Assembly (NCBI GenBank): GCA_013407085.1
Contig: JACCGJ010013165.1
Span: 1-64,000, forward strand
Direction: 5' to 3'
Source: Atriophallophorus winterbourni
Lineage: Eukaryota > Platyhelminthes > Trematoda > Plagiorchiida > Microphallidae
Length of the DNA stretch: 64,000 nucleotides
Translations under genes and position numbers: made by a program
In this document: positions 43,401 to 56,353 of the stretch, in pieces
Layout: every line of letters starts with the position of its first letter
Numbering within the stretch: position 1 is the stretch's first letter
Notes under the pieces: generated by a model
The model's input: the letters and a program-made list of their open reading frames with translations, nothing else
Database searches by the model: none
Told to the model about the DNA's origin: nothing

Positions 43401-46400
43401 GCAAGAAACTAACAAACCCGATGTTAAAGCCAATTATACCTCGTAACTTGGATAACTTTTGGAAACTGAGTAAAGTTCCTGTGTTTCCTCCTATCACGGA
43501 CGAGAGTATGAATGTATGAAATCACAAGTCTGAACCAGTCAAAGTGGCGAACAGTCAAAGGCTGCGCGCGGGCTAAGATACTCTCAGGTCAACCAGGCCT
43601 AGACAAATATGAGAAAGGAAAATCGAAATGGCAGTGAGACTCCAGCGTGTATACGCATGCAGCTCACTACCAGTGGCAAATCAATTTAGCACGGTGTTAG
43701 CTGCATAATACCACGATTGCACATCCATACGAGAGAAAATATAAGGGCTGAAGAAAGAGGCCATAGAACCGAGTCCACCGGATTACTCATTTGGGAAAAT
43801 TTGCATAACTCGATTATGAAAATAAATTTGAAAGCAGTGGACTGAAGCAATATTTTGGGTTACGATTTACTTGAAACAGAATATTTGTCAGAACTGGGAA
43901 CGTGATTAAGTAGCTTAACAACAACAACAACCTTTAACTGGTTGTACCACTGAACACTCAATTAAAATCAAAATGAATGTTAACGACGCAGGGATAGGCT
44001 GTTTTAAAATAGAAAAAAATATTTAATTAAACATTTGGCAAGCTTAATGTTTGGTGGTTGCAGAACCAAGTGTCATATAGTGAAGATTTCTGACTTGCCA
44101 ATTTGCTTCACCACAGATTTTACAGCATTAGTAACTTCAACTACCTTTGCGCGCAAGCGTTTCATATAGGATATTATACTACGTTGTTGTACACCTACAT
44201 TGTCAAATTCAATACAGTGGTCAGTATCTACACAAGTTGTACGATCATTCAAAATGACATCTGATTTCAACTCCCGTCCAGCAATTTGTAACGTAATGAT
44301 AGGATCGACATTCGCGAACAAAGCACCCATGTCGATACTGACCATAAGGTCGTCGTCTTCAACAGTTGCGGTGCTTATACCTAGTGCGAAATTTCAAGTA
44401 TTGTCAAGTAGTGAGTCCACATTGCCAACTAATGAGGAAGTACCTCGCTAACTCGATAAGTTGATTCCCACTTAATCCCCACAAAATGCCATCAAATATT
44501 AGTCATCTAGGATCGGGAAACAATTAATCTATAAACCCACATGCTTCGATTGAAAATTCTAAAGAAAATATTCGGACGGACAGCTGTCGGCTGGAATTCA
44601 GCAACGGTTTGCGTAAAATGTTCTCTATCAAATGTCTGTATTGGGCCGGGCAAACAGACAACGCAAGTTTGTCATCCTGAGACGAATTCTTTCCACTCCA
44701 TTATCTAAAAATACACTAACATACAAGTAACCATTACTTTATCAGTACACCAAGCTGAAGAAGTTCATAAAGGTGATCTCCAGCATATGTTGACCGTTTC
44801 GCGGACCCCATACGAAAAAAACAACTAATTCTTAGACTGGAGCCGCTCGAGAGAATATATATATAACTAGATATTTTAGTTTTTAGTTTTAGGTAGGAAT
44901 CAAGGTGCGTATGCTAATCGAAAGGCACGGCCTGGGCTTCTTATTTAGGTGTACTTTACAGAAATGCCCAGGCACCTCTTAATCTAGCACCACAGTACGA
45001 AGTGCTAATAGGATGGCTTGAAAGTAACGCTTTTTGATATGCAATATAATTCCGCCAAGATAACCGGGATGGAGAGCGACCAAAGGTGACCGAACTGTGA
45101 CTTCCCATACACATCTCTCGGGTAGTGAGGTGCAATACTTATCACGATCCGATATCACAGAGGCCGCCTACGGTCTTGAAAATCCGATTTATCTCTTCCG
45201 TTATGCATTTTATTGGCGTGACTTATAGTGCTGATGGAAATGGATGTAAAGTTCTGGAATGAGGGTTATTTATTCATAACGCTTTGAACATTAATTTACC
45301 ATTTGAATGCATCAACCGGCGTAGACAAATCAACAAAGGTTGTATGCAGCTTAATTTCCGGAACAACGAAAGTTTCTCGCGTATAGATATATTTAAGGCA
45401 TGTCTGTATAGCAGTCATGCATGGAAATGTAATATGGGTGTAGCTCTCTCTTAGGTGATTATGATTATAATGCGAATAACGTCACAAACGGCCAAAATAT
45501 GACATACTCGTACGGGTCCGTTGTCCGTGAGTCGAGTCAGAAGCATTAGACCACGAAGGCGCAACTCAGATTCCGCAGCCATGGTCATCGGATCTAAGCC
45601 ACCAGGGGTCTTGTTCTCCGAGCCAGGCACACGATCCAAACGACATCCGCGTTCTAACAATCGAAGCACAGTGGCCAGAGAAGAACCCGCTTGGGAATCG
45701 TTCGCCAGCAATGACGGGCCGGCAGTCTGTAAGCAGCGGGAAAAAATGGCCAGTCCAACAGAACGAGGATGCCAGCTTCCGGATTCGGTTTGGCTGGCTT
45801 CCAACCGTTCAAGCAGCTAAAAATTTAAACGGCGTTTAATGTGATATATAACAGTTATTGATAGAACGGTTTGAAAAGGTTCAATATTATAACAACGATA
45901 AATAAAACCATGATCGTGATCGTCTAAGGAAACATTGCATCATGAGCGAACAACAATACTTAGGTGCTACGCAGACATGGTAAAATCGGCACTAGTGCTG
46001 TAACAGAGTTCCAAGTCCGCCTTAACCCATTGTCTAGTGACGGTAACTATAGTTACCACATAAAATTTTATCCCATAGAAATTAAACAAGCAGTAAAATT
46101 ACGTTCCTAAATACTAACGGTAACTCCAGTTACCACCTCAAAATATCATGGAATATGGAAAAATTAATCATGTGTTTTATTTATGCCATAATTAAGCAGA
46201 ATAACACAAAAATATCAGAAAATATATCAAATTACCGTAGACAAAGGGTTAACCGCCTATCCATCACACACGCACGACAAAGCTCCAAGTCGTTATCGAA
46301 CTATTTGTAGTTTCACCAGTTTAGTCATTCTGTTGGTATCAAACAAGCAGCATTGTTGTGGTTGGCCTCCATCGGTCGACGATGAATGCACATCACAGCT

Positions 46401-49400
46401 TTTGAATGACTAAACAGTCCGATTCGGGAGGAACCATCTCTCCGCAGCATTCGCAGAGACAGACAGTACTCAGTCGATCGGCATTAGCAGAACGCCGGCG
46501 GCGTGATCTGCGTTCAATGGCCAAGAGCTATCTGCTCCTCCCCAACTTGCAGACGACGCTCTACACAATGACTCCAGTATGAGCGGTCAAGAGCAAGTAC
46601 TTCCTAAATCACCGGGTACATGCCAAAAGCTTTCATATATCTTTTGCAAACGTCGTTGTACCGCAAGTGTGGTCTGCCCAATGGTCGACTTTCTGATTTC
46701 AACTCACCACAGAGTAGATCTTTTGGAACACGACCACTTTCCATTCTGTAGACGTGGCCAAGCCACCGCAGTAGTATGGTATGATATGGTATGAAAGCAC
46801 AAGCCTGATTCAGGCAAAGTGCCGCACCGCCAGACTGCACGTGGATTAAGATACTGTCAGGTTACCCAGGCCTAGACAGATATGAGATAGAAAATAGAAC
46901 AAGAAATGGTAGTGAGACTCCAGCCTGTTTCAGCATGCAGCTCACTATCTGTGGTCAATAAATTTAGCACGGTGTTAGCCGCACAGCACAAAGTCCTGGA
47001 CGATTGTACATCCGTGCTGTCATAGTAGGATGAACATGCTCTGTAGACCAGCTTTTGAAAGCAATGCAGCATTAGACATTTTGTCTATCCACGATATATT
47101 CAAGGTACGACGGATGCCTTGGTTATGAGTGTCAATTAAACTTGTAGGTATTTAAACGAATGTCTCCTAAAATGCTACCGTTTAATATGGTTCCTACAAG
47201 GAACCACGATGTTCAAACACATCTCAGTGGGGATGTCAGTACCACAATATATGGTGTTTTATAGGCACATTGAGTGTTTAACCAGGAATTACTTTCTGGA
47301 TCTGTATTCGAACATCGTTGTTCTTTGTACACCTTTGTTTACCACTACCAATGTCACTATAGCATTGACTACACGTTGCACACCGTAAGACCACGTGCAG
47401 TCTCTGACTATGCGGCACTTTGCCTGGATTAGGCTTGTGCTTTCATACCATACACCTTAAGCAAATGATTCGTCTTACGAACCCTATTTAACTGTGGCAT
47501 TCAAGTTTAACTTTGTTTACCACAGTTCCGCTCTTTCAAGACTCACTGAATATGATCATACTGTTTCTACCCGATGACGGCAAACAGCCAGAAACCGGTC
47601 GTTATATGTATGGGTTTGGGATGTGAGCACCGCAAATTTTATTTATTTAGTTCGAGATTCCTCACGCAGTCAGATTTCCCAGCTCCATAATTAGTTATAA
47701 AGCATGGGTTTAACATCGAAATGTATCGGATTTTTTAAGCAGGAGAGATTGGACACTCACGACGTCTCCATTTTGTTAGATGCTATATGAAAGATATATG
47801 GACAGAAAACGACTTTCAATAATCGTGCACCCCAGCCATCATTCTTCCGAGCGATGGGGCATATTTTATCGGCTTTCCCTTGAAATGTTTCAATTGCATT
47901 GACCGCGCGAGTTGGGTAGAACTTGCCCTAGACCGCTCACATTGGCCTCATTGTGTAAAGCGTCACCCGCAAGTTTGGGAGTAGCAGATACAGCTCTTGG
48001 CTACTGAACGCAGATCACGCGGCCGGCGTTCAACTTACGCCGATCGACTGAGTACTGTCTATCACTGCGGGAGAGATTGTTCTTACCGAATACGACTGTT
48101 TAGTCTGTGGAAAAGCTGTGAAATATGAAAAAAATCATGCGATTGTATTGTACATCCATAGTCGAGATCGACCGAAGGAGGCCAACATGGCCAAAGAGAA
48201 TACGCCCTTGTGGGTCGGTGAGATGCCATTTAATCTCTGGCAAAACGAGAAGGGCGAAGGCAACAGGACGACGAACATGAGCACGTAGGACAATAAAGTG
48301 TGTTGTTCACATCCCTTTCACATGAGAAGTTTCCAAAAATAGTCAAGGGAATTCCTGCCATCAAGGTCGGTACCGAACAGATTCAACCTAATAAGCAAGA
48401 TTGGTTAACATTCAGATATCGATAGCCGATATGTATTTATTGATACACCAGTTTGACTATCCATCTAACATCCAAACTATCCCATTAGAGTAGAGGTTTT
48501 CAATGATCGGATTCAATATGTACGGCGGATTGTCAGCTTGACAAGATCGCAGTTCTCTTTCGAAAATGAAGCAAATGTTGAGAGAGGTATACCAATTGAT
48601 TGATAAACAGATAGAAAGATGAGCGACGAACTGAAGTATTTTTACCTTTGGCATGTGCTTTATGTACAAACGATCCACATCCGCCGCACTTGCTGGTCTT
48701 AATAGATCAGAAGAATAACCATTCGGACAGGAGGTATCGTCCACGAAATCGTGTTCTGGTTCAAGGTCACGCTCACATGATGCCAACCGTCTAGTGGCTT
48801 CCAGTATCAGCTGGATGAAAGATGTACCAAAATCGGTCGACATAGCATCCGCGTCCGTCCAAACGGCGCCAAGAGCGAGAATTATTTGGAATAACATTGA
48901 CCTAATCTGCGGCGTAGTAACAAAAAAAACATTCGTCAAAATAGAACTTTTTGCAAGTAGATCAAACGAAGGCAATAGGAAAATTATTATTATTGTGGGG
49001 CGAGATATATAAGAATAGAGTCGCAGAAAGTCATATGGCATGGGACAATCCTTTGATGGGAACCATTCGCTTGTTCATTCACAGGGATGCTACGAATTTC
49101 TTGGATAAAACATGGAGCATGCAACACAGCTTCTTGGTAGGTGCGCGATATCTTACAAATGGTATTCCTTCACGCTACTCGAACTTGAGATTAGGTAACT
49201 GGCAATGGAATAGTAACAAGGATTCGAATTCTATTTTCCCAGTATATGTCTAGGCCTGGGCAAACTAATAGTATCTTAGCCCACGTGCAGTCTATGACTG
49301 TGCGGCACTTTGCATGGATCAGGCTTGTGCTTTCATACATACATACAACAAGGATTCCAATAAACGAAAGAAATTCAATTCACCGTTTCGATCGCTAGTT

Positions 49401-52400
49401 GAGGGAAGGAAAAAAGCAAAATTTTTATAGCATCGGTCCTGACAGGCAGTTGAACGAATTTCCAGTATGGTATGAAAGCACAAGCCTGATCCAGGCAAGG
49501 TGCCACATAGTCAGAGACTGCGCGTGGGCTTTGGAAAACTGATATCAGATGGTTGCTATTGCTGAGATAGAGATATGAATAACAATAAAAGAGGCACATC
49601 TACTAGAAACACTTTAGATAGGTGCCTTCAAGCAAATAACATTGCGGTAAGAACATGTATGATTAATATAAGGTAACTCCTATTTTCGAGTTTTGAGATA
49701 TTGTAGTGGTGCGAGGTGCAAAAGTGGGTGACATGTAGAATATCACACTCCGGCAAAACACAAGAGCAAGAAGCACTGAAAAGACCGACGACGACAATCG
49801 CCAACCATAATATTTCGGTTTTCGGAAAGACCGCATTAGAACGGTTCGAGCGACAACATTTTCGGAAGTATGAGAAAATGGACAACGTCAATTGCAATCG
49901 AACGATATGCAATTCGTCAAGGTCGCTCAAAAAATCTCACGTGGTGAGGGCTTGAATCGTACCGATTAGAACGAAATCGATTGACAAATCAGACCGAAGT
50001 GATAACTGGGACAGACAAGCGGATACTTAATCTGCCCATATAAGATAGGTGTGTGCTTTCGTTCTCTGTCTTGTGCGCAATAAACGCAATCGGGTTTCTC
50101 TCGTGTTGTGAGATTCATGAGTGAAGGAATGATTGACCTCAGTGATGAATGGGATAGAACCGTCAAGTGGGTGTGAATCTCGGGGAGAGGATGGCGTTAT
50201 TAATATTGCACCTGGTGGCCGGAAGCATGTGCAAACAACGTAATAAATGTTACAACAGGGAGTACGATTTGGCCTTCATTAACTTGACGTAATTACATCC
50301 GCCTTCCCCCACCTCCACAATATGACTTTACGTTTCAGACGATGACCACCAAATATAAGGAATAAAGCACAAGTGATACACAATTATGAGTGAATGTACG
50401 TATAATGGTCAAATTCACCGGATGTTGAACATGGGTGTACATTTCAAGCAGATGATGATTTTATAGTTGCAATGTTGTAGAATAAGATCCGAATTGAGTC
50501 CAAAAGGAAGTCACGGTTATATAGAATAAGTAACGCTTTGCTTATCTAGAACGAGATTATATGTGCTAAAATGTAAATATGAAAAGGTTAGTAAGTGTAT
50601 ATAAAAGGAGTACAGCACAGGCGAACAATAATCATGATAATAATGCACACGATTTTGCATGAAAACATATTTCGGCTGGTTAGTGACACATCACTCCCAA
50701 CAACGTTCACATCGATGTAAAGTAGCCAGCAGGTTAGCACCTTTTGCACGATATCAGTGTAGTCTCCGTTTGGCATTTGATTACAGTATCCACTGTCTTT
50801 AAAACCAACGGTAGGGAGAAAGTATAACGGATTTATAACGCAGGAATATCGACTCCTATCATACAATGTTGATTTACATGTACGTCCGACCAAAGATTCT
50901 GCTTTCAGCAATACTTAGAGTACAATAGTACACAATAAATAAAACGACAAGCATCTATTCTGTAGACAGGTGAGGAAAAAGTAAAACTGGTGAATTCTGA
51001 GAATTTCTTGGAAAATTTTTATAAGCATTTTGAAATACAAAATAAACACAAAAACATAATTTATGACTACTGTTACAATTCAGTAGGCTACATTATAGAA
51101 AAGTTGAATTTCATAAGTATGGACTAACTTTTGTATCACACACGAGAATGTTGGCCGAGTTTTGGAGGCGTTCAAAATATGTCCTTTTTTCCTCAACGAC
51201 GTCCTTCACACATGAATTTCCCATCCGTGTCATCACAACACACATCTCCAATTGATGAAGTACTAACAAGACACATTCAAGTAAAGCTGCTTTGGTAGCA
51301 AAAGAAACGACTGATAGAAAATCATCTCCGGATAAATGAAAGACGATAGAGTGAAGAATAGTACGCATGGAACCGCTTAGTTCAGCATCCTCAGTAGACA
51401 CCTTTGATTCGGGTACACGTGACAGTTCAGTGAACGAGGAACCGCTCAGCAAACCGGCCAGCAGCAGCAAATATCCAGCGAGTGACGCGGGAGCTGCAGA
51501 TTCAGTGCAGCGATCCAGACAGGACTTTGTAAGATCCCACCAGAGCTGTAATTTTGAACAGTAATTATGAGCGATTACTGCGCGGTAAAATTGTCGCAAA
51601 TTTCGGTAGATGGTGGACAGCAGAACAAGAAATAGCTCAAAATGTACTTGCATGCAGCTGTGCCGCACTTTGACTGGATAAAGCTTTATATGTTCAAATA
51701 TTAAAAATAGCGACATCTGAACACTAAACCATCAGACAGAAGCAACATGAACAGGTTTTGTGTGCTTTGAAATAGTCGATGAATGAAGGTGAATCCTTAA
51801 ACTTTAAAGATGCTGTTGGATATGGTCGGCAAAGTGGTTGATGATCCCGAACGAAACTAGCCGTGCTAGATGAAAATAGACACCAACAGATAATTGTAGG
51901 CATTTCGTCGAATGTTCTGATGAACGAGTGTTTGTGTTTGAATAAACATGGCACTTTGTACCGATCCTTTGCACGGTGGAGTATAATACAAAACTTTTTT
52001 TATGTCATAACTTACTCTTCAAGCTAAAGCGCAGTTTAAGTTTTCAAAATGATCGGATAAAAACACTGTGAGCGAGTAAACTTCTTGTAAAAATAATATA
52101 CAACCCATTCAAAAGAAGCTTGAAGTATGAAATGTGATCAAACACGAGTCGCTAAAACGCAAATCGATCGACGAATATGATATTGCCACCAAGGACGACA
52201 CACCCTTAAACATTCGCCTATCACTACTGTTCACCAGCAGCTGCTACAATAGGCTGTTAATAATCATGTTCGGCAGCAATCTTAAAATGGACATTTTCTC
52301 AACCTATTCGGTGAATAGTTTCCCGTGAGTTGGCGAACAAAACTTTTCAGGATATATACTACTAAAAGCCGCACGTAAGCGGATGTACAAATGAAAATCT

Positions 52401-55400
52401 TGTACCTCACGTATGTTTCAATCTATGTGATGTTCCTAAAACAAATGTATCAGTGTGTAATTGCCATAGACATTTACTGGCCTTTAGGGCATCCCTACCA
52501 TCTTCGTATATGAGAATTATGAATGAGTGCTGTATTTCAGATGAACGGGATTATGTTGGTTAGAAAAAGCAAAATCAAGTGCGAAGGTGTGCAGTTATAA
52601 ATTTTAGAATCTACAGTGATTCCGATACGCCGTCTTAGATTATACAATTGTAACAATTAGTGTACAAAACGACCGAATACGAAACAACCACACCGTTCAC
52701 GATAGCGAAGGACGTTTGTTAAGCACGTTGAACTGGCGACCAGCGATCATCTATGCCAATTAAATCATAAACAGAAAAGGGGTAGCAACGAAGAAACGAT
52801 CGTAATCACGTGTCAAAGAGACTGACCTCAGACTTGACCATAGAACCTGTTAGTTCAGCAGCAAGCAGCAAGTGTTGAACAACGCCCAAAGACTCGGTGA
52901 TTTCTGCGGATGCGGCAGGGATCCGAGAAGGAATACGCGGAACCAACGTTTGTGGTCCCGTTTGGTTGACCGAAAGCGGCATTTTAGGCAACGGCTGCAT
53001 TTCGAATGCCAAAGGAGGAACCATTCGCAGAACGGCCACGCTCCCAGTGCAAGGAGCAATTTTGGCCACTGCATCAGCAAGTCCACTCGACAAACCGGTG
53101 ATCAAATTTTGCGTGTGTTGCGTGGTTGCCTCTTCAAGATGCAAAATAATAACGGGAATCAAGGAAGCCGCCTTTGACCTTGTGGAAGGTTGCCAGTCAG
53201 ACAAGTCGCGACATAGCGCGGGAAGAATACGTGAAGCAGAACGATAGACTAGTTCACGACAACCTGCAGTGATTGAGAGAACGGTGAAACTGACAGAAAT
53301 CGCATAGTGGATAATATATATAGTACAACAGAACTAGACTACGCTTTAACAAAATATCATTATCGGAAAGCTTTCCCAGAAGGCACAAAGCTACAACCGG
53401 TTTCGTACTCGTTGGGACAGTGTAGAAATAGTAAACAAAAGTTGACATTTGCCGTCGCTGTTAGACAAGATAGGTGCAACCGAAACGTGCGAACGCCTGA
53501 ACACATGATGCATATATGGAATCGGAAAAACGACTGCGCTTAAACGAAATGCCTACATTTGTACTCTTTCCATCACACAGCATTTTCATCATGGTAATAT
53601 CAAGCAAACCGGCATTAACTGGACGCAAAGAAGCTCACCTATTTAACAAGTTGCGCTTGTATGTCACTGTTGGGTAAGGTTTGTACGACCTACCGGTTCA
53701 ATCACATGAGCCCATATTCATGTAGACTGGGTTTGAATCCATGACAATGAACTGAAAAGCTCATTTGCATGCATTTCCATTACACACACATCCCACGACC
53801 GGCTTCGTGCTGTTTGCGCTCATCAGGTAGGTACAGTAGGATCAGGATCAGCATGCGCTTCAAAAGGTAGAATAATGGTAAACAAGTCGCGCTTGTATGC
53901 CAAGGTTGGGTAATAATGGTACGACCAACCTGTTCAATCACATGAGCTCACACTCATGTCGACTGGGTTTGAATTCACGAACATGAACAATAAAACTCAT
54001 TTGCATGCATTACTTTGGTCTTCGCGAAGCACTCGGCGTGTTAAACGAGAGTCATCTCGATTTTACAATTTCAAAAACTAATAGTTTCAGGTTGATCGTA
54101 CCAACCTTATACAACAGTTGCATACAAGCGCAACTTGTTAATCATTATTCCACTGTTTCAAGCGCATGCGGATCCTGATCTTACTGTCCCTACCTGATGA
54201 GTGCAAACAGCACGAAACCGGTCGTGGTGTATGTGACAGAAATGCATGCAAATGAGCTTTTCTGTTCTAATTTAAGTTTTCCAAATTAGTTCAATTTAAA
54301 AACTCAAATGTCGAATAGGATGAGCAACAGATGTCTACTGTGTGCACAAACACGAAGATCACATCATCTCGTTATTAATACGACCAGAGGTGTTTAAAAG
54401 TTATGCACAAAGTGGTTGAAGTATCACCACCATTAAAACAATCCATACAAGCGACCAGGGCGGACAAATGAGAGACAATATAAAGCAATGCTTGGAGTTG
54501 ATTAATGTTAAAGTAACCTTAGATACAAATGATTTATATGGTGTTCGCCAGGTCAATGGATGGACTGAGCTGGCTAGTTGTATGAAAACTAATTTTGTAA
54601 TGATTAACGCAGCATGCGGGTGTGAAGATAAACGCAAGCGCATTCCAACAGACAACAAGGAGGACATTCGATGTGTGTTAAACCCTACATTCATGGTTGT
54701 CAATGACCGAAGGAAGGCAAAAAGAACAACAGCTATCTACTTGTTTAACTATCCGGTAATTACTTAATGTCTCACCCTTTCACTCTATTTTTAACTCATA
54801 CGCTTTCTTACTTTCGCTTGTGTAAAGAAAGACGCGTAAGCCCGAACAAGTTTCTGTTGGTCAAATTTTCTAAGCATGACGTTACTTCCAAGATTATCAT
54901 AGCCGGATGAGTTTTGGCTACCATTACTAAACATGCTCCAACGGCGAGCGTCTCATAAAGCGCCTGACAGCCAAGTCAAGTTACTGAAATGCACAAGTGG
55001 TCGTGGTACGGTCAAATTTTATCTACTGACAGGAAGAAGGGCGGAGGCGTGCGACTGGCGATTAAAAACCAGTTGCTTCGGGTAGTTAAAGCTCGTAAGT
55101 CAATGAAGACGGTCCACCTATGGGAAGGAACTTTCAGTGCTGCTATGGAGAAAATGCAAGCGCATTAATGCAGAGGACAACCCATTCCACTTTTGGGGAT
55201 AGTAACACAGGAAGTAGCAGATACCGGTTAAAAAATATTGATCTAGTGGTGCCGAGCTCAGCACCTGGGGTTGCTTTCAACAGTGGACGAGATTTTCAGA
55301 TTTCATTGACGGATATCGCCTGTCATAATTTGGCCGGACGCCAGTTGATAAGGTGACGTCTCGTCACGGTCTGCTACCCTCATTGGGTGCGTAAGAATTA

Positions 55401-56302
55401 GGAACCAATGGAAAATCAGACTGATATTTTTCTGCACCAACGAGAAAAATGGCTGAAACAAAGGGATCAGTTCTCAAATTGGAAACCTTGATCGTCTGGT
55501 GAATGCGTCGTGGATTTTATGACGAAGTCTCGAACATCAGAGGGATAAAAAATAAACTGAAAGACAAAGTGACTGCTTTGCAAGAGACGCGGATACCAGG
55601 CTTTGGTATGCTAAAAGAAAGAGATTATAGATTTTAGAAAGTAAAAGATTCCGATTGAGCTCAAATGCATGGGGTTGGGTTTGCCATGCAAAATAGCCTA
55701 TTCAAAATAGCATAACCAAATAGCAGCGGGAGCTAACGGATTTGAAATCTGATTCTTATAGACTGTTCTCGAAGACTGCTATGTTGTTCCACTGCGTCTG
55801 GAAGGGGTCACCATTTTCACCAGGGATAGTATTAAAGGGTTCAGTCCACTTTAACTGCCGCATTGCAGAAGCGTTTGAAGATCGTCAAGGCGTCAGAAAG
55901 TATGTGTTCTTGCTCCCGCGTTGTTCGGCATTTTTTCGCTCTACTGCTGAAGCATGGTTTAAATACGACAACAGAAGGTATTTACCTACGCATGCGATGC
56001 GATGGCAAGCTTTTCAACCCGAGCCGTTTGAGAACATAAAACAAGGTAGTGAATGTGAGTCCAGTGCTTCCATTATGGACCGTCGTGATCAACTTTGTGA
56101 ATAGTTCGATGGGTTTGGCACGGACGAGTGGTCACAAATAGTGAATGTGATAATTTGTGACCTGCTGTTTGTCGACGATGCGGCCATTATTGCTCACTCC
56201 TTACACCAGCCCCAGTCGATAATGAAATGATTTTCATCGACATACAACGACCTTGGGTTGAAACTCAGCATAAAGAAGACCAAAGTCCTTGGTCTAGACT
56301 TT

Positions 56303-56353
<51 letters not shown>

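Noticed and set aside
54468..54767. Open plus-strand frame in DNAAF5 intron 2
   Set aside because: No domain recognised, and an overlapping open frame of similar length lies on the other strand; probably chance.
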